64,000 bases of DNA from PHAA01 sp964457945 (GTDB lineage Bacteria > Bacillota > Syntrophomonadia > Syntrophomonadales > Syntrophomonadaceae). Positions 51,484 through 61,800 of this stretch are shown here, in pieces. A program made the translations under genes and the position numbers. Each line of letters begins with the position of its first letter. Position 1 is the stretch's first letter. The notes below the pieces were generated by a model. The model saw nothing but the letters and a program-made list of their open reading frames with translations. It was not told where the DNA came from and ran no database searches. The stretch covers positions 62,001-126,000 of the forward strand of contig CAYWFX010000003.1 of assembly GCA_964457945.1 (NCBI GenBank), in the 5' to 3' direction.

Positions 51484-53331
51484 CTAGTATTCGAAACAGC
51501 CTTTATCTATAGTCAACACAGAAGTATCCGCCAATTTGATAATTTCTGCCAAATTGGCCACATGAGGCACTTCATTCAGGAGATAATACCTGGCTGAGTG
51601 AACTTTGCCTGAATAGAATTTATAATCGTAGTGATCCTGACCCAGCTCTTTAATTTTTCTATCCGCGATAAGGGCTTGCTCCAAGATCAGTTTGCCGCCC
51701 ATGAGTTCAGCGGTAGCCATCAGAATCCGTTTGGAAAAGGTGGGCAATAGGCGCATTTTTTCCTTATCCTTGGCATACTCGGCCATGGTCGTCTGGATTT
51801 CTTCATAGGCCTTTATGGCTTTACCCAGTTGTCCGAATTCCTTTTCAAACCCGGGGGTCTTTTGGTTGGCTTCGAAGAATGCCTGATTATCCTGCATCCA
51901 GCGAGCAAACACTGCACCGTTTTCCATGTTCCATTTGCGTCCTACCAGATCCATAGACTGAATGAAAGTGGTGCCTTCATACAGGGTGTTTATCTTCGTA
52001 TCACGGGCCAGTTTTTCACAGGGATAATCGGATATATATCCATATCCACCGTAAATCTGAATGGCCTCGGTTCCCACTACATCCCAGGAGATTTCGCTGC
52101 AATAGGCTTTGGCCAAGGGAATCAAAATGCCAAGTTCATCCGCGTATTTTTTTCTTTCTTCCGGGTTAGGATCCCAATGATCCACCTCAATATTGAAATA
52201 GGCCTTATAAGTAATGGCCCGGCAGACTTCTGTGATCGCTTTAAGCCTTAACAGAGATCTCTTGATATCCTCATGATCTATGATTGCGACTCGGTCCCCT
52301 TTAGGATTGATAAAAGGCCTGCCCTGAATTCTCTCTTTGGCATATTCCCGGGCGTTATAATAGGCGTTGCCCATGGTGCCGCAAGATTGCATACCACAGA
52401 AGGTACGTTCTTCATTCATCATTTTGAACATTAAGGCCATTCCGTCGCCTTTACCACCGTGTTCAAGCGGATTTCTTCCCATCAGGAAACCCCGGCAGGC
52501 ATTGTTTTCACCAAAGGCCAATGATACGGTGGGATTGCCATGCATTCCCATCTTATGCTCCACGCCCGTGGCGGCCACATCGTTGGACTCCAGGGTGCCA
52601 TCATCATTAATCCAGTATTTAGGAACAATAAATAGTGAAATTCCAGCGGTTCCTGGCAGCGCACCCTCCACCCGGGCTAAATACATATGCACAATGTTTT
52701 CTGCGAAATTATTGTCGCCATTGCTTATGAAATTTTTCACACCCTTAATTTTATAGATACGGGGATCATCGGTGGGGAAAGCCTTGCTGGATATGTCGCC
52801 CACATCGGAACCGGCCTGGGGTTCGGTCAAACACATAGTGCCGGTATAATCACCTGAAAACATCTTGGGCAAGAATTTCTGTTTAAGGTCTTCAGGTGCC
52901 AACTGATCGATTAGCATAGAAGCCCCCTGAGTCATAGCCAGAAATGGGCCGGGAAATGCGGGATTTGCCGCTGCAAACATCTCCCACAAAGGGAACATGA
53001 TGACCTGGGGCAGAACCACTGCTCCAGGACTGGTATCGTTATTAGCACAGCCCCAGCCTTCAGACTGCAGTTTTTTATAAACCGGCGGCACCGTAGGAGA
53101 AATGATGACCTGTCCATTTTCGAATTTTATGGGATTGATTTCGCCATCATCAGAGGTAGGTTCAACTACATCTTTGGTCATCTTTAAGACCGTATCCAGG
53201 ATCATGTCAACATCATCGACACCATAGTTTTCACTGTAACGTGGGTAGGCAAGAATCTTAGCCAGGGGCAGCCATTCTTTTAATATGAATTTAAAATCCC
53301 GAGTGTTTTTATAAGCAAAATTAGAAGCCAT
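51484..53331 (-). CDS. Acyl-CoA dehydrogenase, long (DmdC/FadE-like) type
   Basis: This ~615-residue flavoenzyme introduces the alpha-beta double bond in acyl-CoA. It has an extended N-terminus, the FAD/substrate region GTMCLTEPQAGSDVGDI and KGVKNFISNGDNN, GGYGYISDYPCEKLARDTKI, catalytic Glu in NTLYEGTTFIQSMDLVGRK, and a ~130-residue C-terminal helical extension. This is the larger family found in syntrophic and other anaerobic beta-oxidisers. ATG 53331 has GGAAGG. No etfAB or thiolase is adjacent. A MarR regulator, a thioesterase and an acetate carrier lie close by. Confidence 0.93.
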   Translation of the reverse strand: MASNFAYKNTRDFKFILKEWLPLAKILAYPRYSENYGVDDVDMILDTVLKMTKDVVEPTSDDGEINPIKFENGQVIISPTVPPVYKKLQSEGWGCANNDTSPGAVVLPQVIMFPLWEMFAAANPAFPGPFLAMTQGASMLIDQLAPEDLKQKFLPKMFSGDYTGTMCLTEPQAGSDVGDISSKAFPTDDPRIYKIKGVKNFISNGDNNFAENIVHMYLARVEGALPGTAGISLFIVPKYWINDDGTLESNDVAATGVEHKMGMHGNPTVSLAFGENNACRGFLMGRNPLEHGGKGDGMALMFKMMNEERTFCGMQSCGTMGNAYYNAREYAKERIQGRPFINPKGDRVAIIDHEDIKRSLLRLKAITEVCRAITYKAYFNIEVDHWDPNPEERKKYADELGILIPLAKAYCSEISWDVVGTEAIQIYGGYGYISDYPCEKLARDTKINTLYEGTTFIQSMDLVGRKWNMENGAVFARWMQDNQAFFEANQKTPGFEKEFGQLGKAIKAYEEIQTTMAEYAKDKEKMRLLPTFSKRILMATAELMGGKLILEQALIADRKIKELGQDHYDYKFYSGKVHSARYYLLNEVPHVANLAEIIKLADTSVLTIDKGCFEY

Positions 53332-53344
53332 TCTTAACATCCCT

Positions 53345-53808
53345 TCCTTAACAAAATATACGTTACTCCAAATGCAGTATTAAGAATTACATGAATACTC
53401 TTTCCATCTTACTTTTCATGATAAGATAGGACCTCCGAGACCTTTTTCACCTCCCAATATATTTTTTCCGTTAATAATTAATATTTACATGATTAACATG
53501 TTAACTTTTGCATCAATTATTTGTCAATACTTAATTAGGGATTGTTGAAATGATCATAAAATGCAGCAAAACCCGTTGTCGTGAGGTACAAACGTTGAAA
53601 GAATGCACATAGGAAAATTGCAAAAAACTAGCAAAAATCGTGACTTGGGGGAGGTTTTATTCAATAAACCTGATAGCCAGATGTTCCAAGAAGAACTTGC
53701 GGCTTATCTTTGAAGGAAAACTACCTAAAGAAAATCGATAGCTAAATTAGCTCAAATTATATACCAGGATAGAGATCGAAGATGGGCATGCTTTGCTGAA
53801 CGCGCTAT
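53345..53808. other. Intergenic region with a doubtful small ORF
   Basis: This ~460-base AT-rich gap lies upstream of the acyl-CoA dehydrogenase. On the forward strand, codons 53603-53713 form a 36-residue frame (ends MFQEELAAYL) with protein-like composition but no good ribosome site. It may be the tail of a lost gene. Nothing else was recognised. Confidence 0.3.
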
Positions 53809-53842
53809 ATATAACAAAAAGAGTACCCAAGCTGGTACTCTT
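53809..53842 (-). terminator. Terminator of the MarR gene
   Basis: On the reverse strand AAGAGTACC and GGTACTCTT form the stem around a short loop, followed by TTTTGTT. It lies about 60 bases after the stop of the regulator at 53901. Confidence 0.82.
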
Positions 53843-53900
53843 AAGGAAATTATTCTCTATATATGTTGTTAAATTTTATCTTTTCCTAGCAAAAAACAGT

Positions 53901-54332
53901 TTATTCCGGATAATTTAACTGATCTTTTTCTAAACTCATTAGAGCAGATTGCAACGCATTTGAGTCTCCGCCGACTTTTCGCCTAATATACTTATTAAAT
54001 TCATCAGCCTGGGGCAGTAATTTTTGTGCTGTTTCTTTCCCCTTATTGGTTAAATGCAAGCGTAATGTCCTACGATCTGACGGATCTTCAATTCTAACCA
54101 CTAAATTCTCCTTTAGAAGTCTATCAATGAAGTTAGTAATAGCAGGAGGATCAAGCATTATTCTAGCTGCCATATCTTTCATACTACTACCTTCGTGGGC
54201 TAAAAGGTCAAATAATATAAATGATTGACTTGCTGTAACTCCGTATTCTGTGCATATTCTATTATAACTACGGCTTATTTTTCTGGATATTACTGACATG
54301 TGAAAACATAAAAACTCTCTGTAATCTACCAA
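53901..54332 (-). CDS. MarR-family transcriptional regulator
   Basis: This 143-residue winged-helix protein has recognition helix region SMKDMAARIMLDPPAITNFIDRLLKENLV and wing VRIEDPSDRRTLRLHLTNKGKETA. The start is TTG 54332 with AGGGGAG. Its own promoter region contains an inverted repeat abutting the -35, suggesting autorepression. Position between acyl-CoA dehydrogenase and thioesterase/acetate transporter genes makes acyl-CoA or fatty-acid metabolism a plausible target. Confidence 0.9.
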   Translation of the reverse strand: MVDYREFLCFHMSVISRKISRSYNRICTEYGVTASQSFILFDLLAHEGSSMKDMAARIMLDPPAITNFIDRLLKENLVVRIEDPSDRRTLRLHLTNKGKETAQKLLPQADEFNKYIRRKVGGDSNALQSALMSLEKDQLNYPE

Positions 54333-54399
54333 AGGTAGCTCCCCTTACTTTACTAAATAATAAAATACCCAACTTCTATAGTTAGGTATTAGTCATAAA

Positions 54400-54457
54400 A
54401 ATTTATCATTAAATTATTATGATGTCAACCAGCATTCAAATCCAAACGATGCTGGTT
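54400..54457 (-). promoter_or_regulatory. MarR gene promoter with overlapping dyad
   Basis: Reverse-strand TTGACA (complement of 54423-54428) and TAAATT (complement of 54400-54405) are 17 bp apart. AACCAGCAT (54427-54435) and ATGCTGGTT (54449-54457) form a perfect inverted repeat that touches the -35. A second palindrome TTAATCGATTAA lies at 54475-54486. The rest of the gap to 54670 holds no convincing gene. Confidence 0.6.
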
Positions 54458-54670
54458 TTAGTTAACTATATTATTTAATCGATTAACCTTTAACTAATTA
54501 TGTGTTATTGTAATAATGGTTTGTTTTGGATATGTATGAAGCTGGCAGAATTAGAGGAAAAAAGAAGCAGATTGATAAAGGTAAAATGGTTTATACTTTT
54601 GCTATGGGCAGCAAGAAGTTGTATGGCAGGGTATAGCATACTAAACAATCTTAATCGAACGCATCTTTAT

Positions 54671-55111
54671 TTAAGCTGTATAGCCAGGAATAGTTCTTAA
54701 ATCTATGTTGCTTTTCATAAACTCTCCTCTACCCAGAGCGACAAGCTTTCCCCTTTCATCGTAAAGGCTTGATTCGCCTATAAATAAATTACGGGAACTG
54801 TGTTTAAGCTCGCCTATAGCTTTTATTATTCCGCTTTGGACAGGACGCAGGAATTGGGTATGAAAGGAAACGGTATACACCATTAAGTCTTCTATCGTCG
54901 AGTTTACCGCAAAGAAAGCATCATCATCCAGCATGCGAAAATATGCTGATCCATGCATTGCTCCGGCACCATGATGGTGTCGAGGGCAGACCCGGGTGGA
55001 AATTTCGGCCCGACCTTCGCTTATAACGATACTAGTCTCATCGTACAGAGCAACGTTATAAGGGGCGATTAAATATATCTGTTCCATTCTCTTATAATGA
55101 TCTTTACTCAT
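54671..55111 (-). CDS. Hotdog-fold acyl-CoA thioesterase (PaaI-like)
   Basis: This 146-residue protein has HHHGAGAMHGSAYFRMLDDDAFFAVN, containing the PaaI-type HGG-like helix entry with the acidic helix residue, and beta strands VYTVSFHTQFLRPVQSG and LFIGESSLYDERGKLVALGRGEF. It probably hydrolyses an acyl-CoA in the cytoplasm. ATG 55111 has GAGGAAAG. It lies between the MarR gene and the acetate transporter on the same strand. Confidence 0.85.
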   Translation of the reverse strand: MSKDHYKRMEQIYLIAPYNVALYDETSIVISEGRAEISTRVCPRHHHGAGAMHGSAYFRMLDDDAFFAVNSTIEDLMVYTVSFHTQFLRPVQSGIIKAIGELKHSSRNLFIGESSLYDERGKLVALGRGEFMKSNIDLRTIPGYTA

Positions 55112-55150
55112 AGATCTTTCCTCACAAGCATTTATGTATAGTTCTTATTT

Positions 55151-55182
55151 ACTCAACTTTCCCACTCGAGGGAAAGTTGAGT
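55151..55182. terminator. Perfect 13-bp hairpin between acetate transporter and thioesterase genes
   Basis: ACTCAACTTTCCC (55151-55163) pairs with GGGAAAGTTGAGT (55170-55182). A TGTTTTT tract follows on the forward strand, while both flanking genes are on the reverse strand. On the reverse strand it could still stop or trim the acetate transporter message. Confidence 0.7.
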
Positions 55183-55209
55183 TGTTTTTAATAGTAACCT
55201 TTTCAGATT

Positions 55210-55803
55210 TTATTTAAGTATGGGCCCCGGCATTGGCAACACTGTCTTACCAAAAGCCGTGTTAAGTATTCCTGCAGACGCTACCCATATGGCACAAACC
55301 CCTGCAGCCAGAGCGCAATAGCCAGCAATAGGAGCATAAGAATGTGCCAATTTCCCCATATCCATGAAAGTAACACAGAAAACCGTAACATCCAAGAGTA
55401 AAACTACTAGGCCCATTACCGCAGGACTTTCCTTTAAATAGGCAGGGGTCCATAGTATTAAGGTAATAAATAGCGGCAACCACAGCCAGCCATCCATGGT
55501 AAAATCAACTTTCCATCCATAAATAGCAGTAAAAAATTTAAAAATAAATTCCAAACCACCAACTAACATGAAAAATGCTGAGAAGAACAGAAATACATTT
55601 CCACCAGTTAAATGACCATTTTTTAGTTCAATAAGAGCAACTGATAATTGAATCACAAAACCACCTATAAGCCAAATACCTAAAACTGGTGCTGCAGTTC
55701 CCTTAACTGTACCGGTCAAAATAGCATAGAAACCAAAACAAGCTACTGCTAAAGCAACTAATCCAGCTGGACCTGGAGTCGCCCACCCCTTATGTTCTGA
55801 CAT
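55210..55803 (-). CDS. Acetate uptake transporter (AceTr/SatP family)
   Basis: This 197-residue membrane protein has six helices. The family motif NPAPLGL appears in the variant form TPGPAGLVALAVACFGFY at ~9-26. LKNGHLTGGNVFLFFSAFFM and a C-terminal LNTAFGKTVLPMP are present. Members transport acetate/succinate with protons. ATG 55803 has AAGGAGAGG. In an anaerobic acid-metabolising organism it might work as an acetate exit or uptake route. A decayed acyl-CoA dehydrogenase tail lies just upstream. Confidence 0.92.
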   Translation of the reverse strand: MSEHKGWATPGPAGLVALAVACFGFYAILTGTVKGTAAPVLGIWLIGGFVIQLSVALIELKNGHLTGGNVFLFFSAFFMLVGGLEFIFKFFTAIYGWKVDFTMDGWLWLPLFITLILWTPAYLKESPAVMGLVVLLLDVTVFCVTFMDMGKLAHSYAPIAGYCALAAGVCAIWVASAGILNTAFGKTVLPMPGPILK

Positions 55804-55867
55804 TAAAATCCTCTCCTTCTTTACCTCTCTAGTATTCTAACCAGAGGGTTGTTAATCTTAATCCGGT

Positions 55868-56047
55868 TTAGATAACACCTGTAATAATCATCCTTTGTAT
55901 ATCCATAACCCCTTCTGCCTGAGACCCCATTATGGCATCACGATAAATGTAAGCAACTTGGTAATCGGCCAGGGCAATATGGATAATGCTTTCGGTTATA
56001 TCCTCCTCTCCACCGCTGATAAAACATTCCTCAAACATACTTAGCAT
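55868..56047 (-). pseudogene. Remnant resembling an acyl-CoA dehydrogenase C-terminus
   Basis: A 59-codon reverse frame (ATG 56047, stop 55868-55870) ends IYRDAIMGSQAEGVMDIQR then MIITGVI. This resembles the conserved RDA...EGT.EIQR.VI end of acyl-CoA dehydrogenases, with the catalytic-site EGT altered to EGV. The first half (SGGEEDITESIIHIALADY) is less clear. No ribosome site is strong. The remainder of the 55804-56602 gap is very AT-rich, apart from the catalase terminator. Confidence 0.5.
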
Positions 56048-56472
56048 CCTAAAACAATCTTAACTCCTGCCCGATCTGGTCACCTCCTACAACGAAAATA
56101 ATTAATCTCGACATTAGTAAACCCATGCCAAGTATGTTCTTACTCTCTACTTCCGATTTCCGTTAACTTATTATTTAATAACTTATAAGTTATTAAAACG
56201 TTATCTATTTTGTTAAAATTTTCCGCCTTTTTTATATCTCCCCAGATTTATCAACAACTAATCGCTATTTTCTAATTCTTAATAAAAGCTTCTGTTATGT
56301 TAATGCTAAACCAAATGTATTATTAATTAATACATTATTAAATTATATGTTAATGTCCCTTTTTTGGAATGTCAACATTAATTGCTTAATCTAATCAACC
56401 TTTTGGCCCCTATAAGAAATAAAAAATTATTGGTTTTTCTCTATTTTACTTTCATTCTACGCTGCCTTTCCA

Positions 56473-56505
56473 TAAAAAGAGGCCATCCCTTTAGGGCAGC
56501 CTCTT
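56473..56505 (-). terminator. Terminator of the catalase gene
   Basis: On the reverse strand AAGAGGC and GCCTCTT form the stem, with an inner CCC/GGG pairing, followed by TTTTT. It lies ~100 bases after the catalase stop. Confidence 0.8.
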
Positions 56506-56602
56506 CAAACCCAGTAGCACCACAAGCAGGACAGACCTTTCTAATCTCGACTTTTCCCCATAAACCACAGATCTTATATTTTATTTATCCTGAGTCTCCA
56601 AC

Positions 56603-58714
56603 CTATGCCAACGTTCGAACGGACTTTTCACGATTCCACTGGCGTGTCTTGGCCATCGTAATAAATGCGTCTTTGTCGTTAGCATCCACGATGCCTGCGT
56701 CTTTTCCGACATTCGCTTTTTTCAACAGCGCTTGGCCGCCTTTATCGACGGCGATTGCCTTGAGATGAGAGAAAGCATCGCGCACAAAATCGATCGCGCT
56801 GCCTTCCGTCGACAGTGCCTTTGCGCCTTCGTCGGAGAGGATAATGGCTACTGCGTCGAATAGAACAGAAGGGGTACCAGCCAGTTGTCCGTCAGCAACC
56901 AGTATGGAGCCATCGGCAAGCATAGCACCCCCCACTTTTGGGGCTACGATCTTCACGGCAGCACCCGCATCCGTCGCGGCCTTTTTAATCTTCTCGATAA
57001 CAGCGCCGTCTGAACCATCCGTAATCAGGATACCAATCGCGCGCCCCATGAGTGTATCTTTCATTTTGCCAATGATCTGCAATGCAGGCGAAGGCGCCAT
57101 TACCTGCACGGGCTTGGCAGCCACTGGCGCATCGGGTATTTTTACCAGAGCAAGGCCTGCGGCAACCCGTTTGGCAAGGTCTTCTTCAATATGTCGCAGG
57201 TGACCAACCATAGCTTTCCGCACATGCACATGTTCGACCTTGGAAAGCTCAAACACTAGCGCCGAGGCGATGTGTGCCTGCTCATACGCAGTTTGACTGA
57301 TATAGAACTGCTGCGCCTGGCTGTAGTGGTCAGCAAAGCTCTCGGCACGAATGCGGCCTTTATCGCCGGTTTCAGTTACCGCAGCGCTATGAAAGCTGTT
57401 GAGCGGCATTTCGCGGGGCGAGTTTGCCGATAAGGAGTTGGGCTCATACGCAACACGACCTGCCGGTTGCTCCATCTGCATGTGTCCGTCGCGTTGTTGG
57501 TTGGAGAAAGGGCACTTCGGTGTGTTGATCGGGATCTGATGAAAATTCGGCGAACCCAGACGCAAAAGCTGCGTGTCTTGATAGGAAAATAAACGGCCTT
57601 GCAAGAGTGGATCATTCGAGAAATCAATGCCTGGTACGATATTAGAAGCACAGTAAGCAACCTGTTCAGTTTCAGCGAAGAAATTATTCGGCCAGCGATT
57701 CAGCACCATACGGCCGATCACTTTTAAGGGCACCAGTTCTTCGGGAATCAGCTTGGTCGCGTCCAGATGATCGAACGGAAATTTGTCCGCTTCCTCCTGC
57801 GTGAAAAGTTGAACCGCGAATTCCCACTCGGGGAAATTACCCGCCGCAATGGCATCAAACATATCGCGGCGGTGAAAATCCGGATCAGCACCGGAAATCT
57901 TGACTGTTTCATCCCAAATTGTTGATTGCAGGCCAAGCTTGGGACGCCAGTGAAATTTGACAAAGGTTGATTCGCCGGCATTGTTAATCAGCCGAAAACT
58001 ATGCACACCAAAGCCTTCGATCATCCGTAGTGACCGCGGTATGGTGCGATCCGACATGATCCACATCACCATATGCATGGATTCAGGCGTGAGCGAAATG
58101 AAATCCCAAAACGTGTCGTGCGCGCTGGCCGATTGCGGAAAGCCGCGGTCGGGCTCCATTTTCACAGCATGAATGAGGTCGGGGAATTTGATGGCATCTT
58201 GGATAAAGAAAACTGGAATGTTGTTGCCGACCAGATCCCAGTTGCCTTCCTTAGTATAAAACTTGACGGCAAATCCGCGTACGTCACGAGGGGTATCTAC
58301 CGAACCCGCGCCGCCTGCTACGGTTGATAGACGAGTAAAAACGGGGGTCTTCTCACCTACCTCGGTGAGTATCTTGGCAGTGGTATATTGCTGCAACGAT
58401 TCGGTCAGCTCGAAGAATCCATGCACGCCCGTCCCTCGTGCGTGAACGATACGCTCGGGAATACGCTCGTGATCGAAGTGAGTGATTTTTTCGCGAAGGA
58501 TGAAATCCTCCAGAAGCGTAGGGCCGCGCTGATTGGCCCTGAGCGAGTTTTGATTATCGGAAAGCGGAACACCCTGGTTCGTGGTAAGCGAGGGGTGCTC
58601 TCCCCCAGCTATCTGGTGTAACTCGCCGCCGGCAGCCAGTTGTAAGTCTACATTGGATTTTCCCTTTTCTTGTTTGCCTTTTCCAGAATTAATTTTCGCG
58701 TTATTTTTAGCCAT
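56603..58714 (-). CDS. katE: Large-subunit catalase, HPII/KatE type
   Basis: This 703-residue haem catalase decomposes hydrogen peroxide. The core contains the distal His in ERIVHARGTGVHGFFE, the Asn in LVGNNIPVFFIQDAIKFPDLIHA, and the proximal haem Tyr in RLFSYQDTQLLRLG. Residues ~545-690 form the extra flavodoxin/DJ-1-like domain of large catalases (GRAIGILITDGSDGAVIEKIKKAA, KVGGAMLADGSILVADGQLAGTPSVLFDAVAI). The N-terminus is polar and Lys-rich. ATG 58714 has AAGGAGGAT. The coding sequence looks richer in G+C than its neighbours and the gene stands alone, suggesting acquisition by transfer. Confidence 0.96.
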   Translation of the reverse strand: MAKNNAKINSGKGKQEKGKSNVDLQLAAGGELHQIAGGEHPSLTTNQGVPLSDNQNSLRANQRGPTLLEDFILREKITHFDHERIPERIVHARGTGVHGFFELTESLQQYTTAKILTEVGEKTPVFTRLSTVAGGAGSVDTPRDVRGFAVKFYTKEGNWDLVGNNIPVFFIQDAIKFPDLIHAVKMEPDRGFPQSASAHDTFWDFISLTPESMHMVMWIMSDRTIPRSLRMIEGFGVHSFRLINNAGESTFVKFHWRPKLGLQSTIWDETVKISGADPDFHRRDMFDAIAAGNFPEWEFAVQLFTQEEADKFPFDHLDATKLIPEELVPLKVIGRMVLNRWPNNFFAETEQVAYCASNIVPGIDFSNDPLLQGRLFSYQDTQLLRLGSPNFHQIPINTPKCPFSNQQRDGHMQMEQPAGRVAYEPNSLSANSPREMPLNSFHSAAVTETGDKGRIRAESFADHYSQAQQFYISQTAYEQAHIASALVFELSKVEHVHVRKAMVGHLRHIEEDLAKRVAAGLALVKIPDAPVAAKPVQVMAPSPALQIIGKMKDTLMGRAIGILITDGSDGAVIEKIKKAATDAGAAVKIVAPKVGGAMLADGSILVADGQLAGTPSVLFDAVAIILSDEGAKALSTEGSAIDFVRDAFSHLKAIAVDKGGQALLKKANVGKDAGIVDANDKDAFITMAKTRQWNREKSVRTLA

Positions 58715-58828
58715 GATTGATCCTCCTTAGTTTGCAACGCCAGCTTGTTTGATGTTAGTGTGCTGTAAAACGCCACTTCTCCACTTTATAAGTGTTCCCG
58801 GAAAATCAAAAAGTATTAAGGATTCTAG

Positions 58829-61800
58829 TTACAGTGCCAAGGTGTCTTGCGTCTCAACGGAAGGGCTTACTCTATACCAAGCCGCATACATGGCGGGAAG
58901 CACCAGTAAGGTTAGAATGGTAGCTACTAAAAGACCTCCGGCGATGGCTACGGCCATTGGCCCCCAAAAAACACTGGTGGTTAACGGGATCATGCCCAAG
59001 ACCGCGGCGGCAGCCGTCAGCATAATGGGGCGAAATCTAAGCACTGCAGCGTTAATAATAGCGTTCCAGGTTGACTCCCCCAACTCAAGCTGTTTATCAA
59101 TTTGGTCAATGAGAATTACTGAATTACGAATAATGATGCCTGCCAGAGCTAGAATTCCGCAATAGGTCACAAAGGCTAGAGGTTTATTCGTAAGCAAAAG
59201 TGCCGGACTGACACCAATCATGCCCAAAGGAGCGGTGAGCAAGGTTAATAGCACTTTGGGCATACTCTGCAGCTGAATCATAAGCAATATAACAATCACT
59301 ACCGCCATCAAGGGAACAACTTTAATCAAGTTAGACACAGCAGTAACTGATGTCTCCGCTGAACCTGCCATTTTTATACTGTAACCGAGCGGCAAATTCT
59401 GGCGCAGATTATTAAGTCTCTGATAAACTTGTTTAGTGGCATCTGTACCGGTAATGCCTGTTGTTACACCTGCCTGTACGGTAATAGTTGGCTTTAAATC
59501 ACGCCGCCATATTAGACCCTCTTCGGCATCGTAGCTAATCTTGGCGATCTGATCCAATGGAACATATTGGCCATTGCTAAGTGGTATGTTGAGATCCTTA
59601 ACGCTGGATAAATCGCTCCGACTCTGGGAATCCAGGCGAAATACCAAGCTGACCGTTTTATCCTTTTCCCGGAATTCAGCCATCGACACACCCGATAGTT
59701 GGGCTTGCAAGGTTGACGCCAGAGACTCGCTGTTAACTCCTAATATGCGGGCTTTATCCTGATCGATTTGTAGATGTACCACTTTGTTTTTCTGGCTCCA
59801 ATCCAGGTTTACATCACACAGATATTCTTCCGAGGCCATCACGTCTCGGACCTGTTCTGCTATATTTCTGACCTTGTCATGATCGTAGCCTGTGACACTT
59901 AGCATTACCGGATATTTGGCAGGTGGTCCTATTTGTATAGATCTATAGTTCCCTTGCACTGCCGGAAATTTAGTGAGTAAATTATCAATCTTCTTCGCAA
60001 CTCTTTCCCGGGCTTCAAGGTCTCTGGTTACAATCACGAACTGAGAAAAATCACTACTGGAAAGAACTGGCTCATGGGAAAGAATAAAGCGGGGGGCACC
60101 CTGCCCTACATAATAGGAATAATCGACGATATCGGGGTCATCCTGCAGAAAATCCGCGAATTTTTTAGTTTCCTTATCAGTAGCCTGAATGGAAGAACCT
60201 ACCGGCAGCCTAAAGTCGAGGATTAGTTCCGGACGGACTGACGCTGGGAAAAAATCCTGTTTGACAACGCGCAGAAGGAAAATAGAACCGATAAAAACTG
60301 CTATGGTTAATATGAGAACAATCCTGCGGTTTTCCAAGCACCAGCTTAACACCATTTTAAATAAACGATAGAACCTGGTATCATATAGATCTAAGCCATG
60401 CTCAACGGAAGAGGGCGCAACTCTAATCATCTGATACCCCAGGAGTGGAGTGGCTGTCACGGCCACTATCCAGGAAATAACCAGCGCCATAGTAACTACC
60501 CAGAAAAGACTCCCCACAAATTCCGCTGCACTGCCCTCGGACAGACCTACCGGGATGAAGCCGGCACAGGTAACCAGGGTTCCGGTCAACATCGGCCCGG
60601 CAGTGTTTGTGTAAGCGTAACAGGCGGCTTTACCCCGTTCCCAACCCTCTTCGAGTTTTACCGTCATACTTTCCAGAATAATAATGGCATCGTCTACTAG
60701 TAAGCCAATGGCGATAATCAACGCCCCTAATGAGACTTTATGCAGATCTACACTACTGACCTCCATGGTTACAAAAACACCCGCGATGACCAGGGGAATC
60801 ACCATGGCCACAACAGCTCCGGTACGCATTCCCAGGCTAAAAAAACACACCAAAAGTATGATCAGTATAGCTATGAGCAGGGTTATAACAAACTCATTGA
60901 TGGACTCCTTGACCACCTGGGGCTGGTTTGCCACCTGGTGAATCTCCAGTCCCAGCGGCAGGTTCTTTTGAATTTTGCTTATGGTTTGGTCAAGATCCTT
61001 CCCCAAAGTGAGGATATTTCCACCCTCTTGCATAGCTAGAGCCAGGCCAATGGCTGGCTGCCCATTATAATACATTTTAGGCTCGCAGGGCTCAGCGTAG
61101 CTTCTCTGTACTTTGGCTATATCGCGCAGGCGAACAGTACCGCTGCTGGTTCGTATGGGGAGGTCAGTAATATCTTCAACATTGTCAAACATGCCGGAAA
61201 CGCGCATGTAAACATTGTCAGACGATGTCTCAAACATTCCCGCTGGGGTCATGGCGTTTTGGCTCTGCAAGGTTGCTATAATTGTATTAGCGTTTATGCC
61301 CAATTTGGCCAGTTTACTGCTTTCTATTTCAATGTAAATCTTCTCGGGCTGAACACCTATCAACTGAACCTTCTTGACACTTCCCACATCCATTAGAATC
61401 CGCCGCATCTTTTCGGCCTCTGCTCTCATCTCTTCATAGGTAAACCCATCTGAAGTAATAGCATAAATGGAACCGAAAACATCGCTAAACTTATCGTTAA
61501 AATAGGGTCCAACCACTCCTTGTGGCAGAGTATCTTTTATGTCGTTTACCATGTTGCGAACATCCTGCCAGGTGGGCTGGATCTGATCCTCCTTAACTGA
61601 AAAATCTAAATTGACGAATATATAGGTCTTCCCAGGTACTGAATAACTGCGCAGATAATCCAGTCCAGGCGTATCTTGAAGCTTTTTCTCAATTTTATCA
61701 GTGACCTGCTCTTCAACCTGCAGAGCGCTGGCTCCCGGCCAGGCCACAGTAACCACCATTTGCCGTATTACGAAGTCCGGATCTTCCATCCTGCCCAGAT

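Noticed and set aside
53603..53713. 36-residue forward ORF as a gene
   Set aside because: There is no convincing ribosome site or known family. It is kept only as a note on the intergenic region.
54500..54700. 66-codon forward ORF
   Set aside because: It has no ribosome site, lies in an AT-rich gap and overlaps the thioesterase end.
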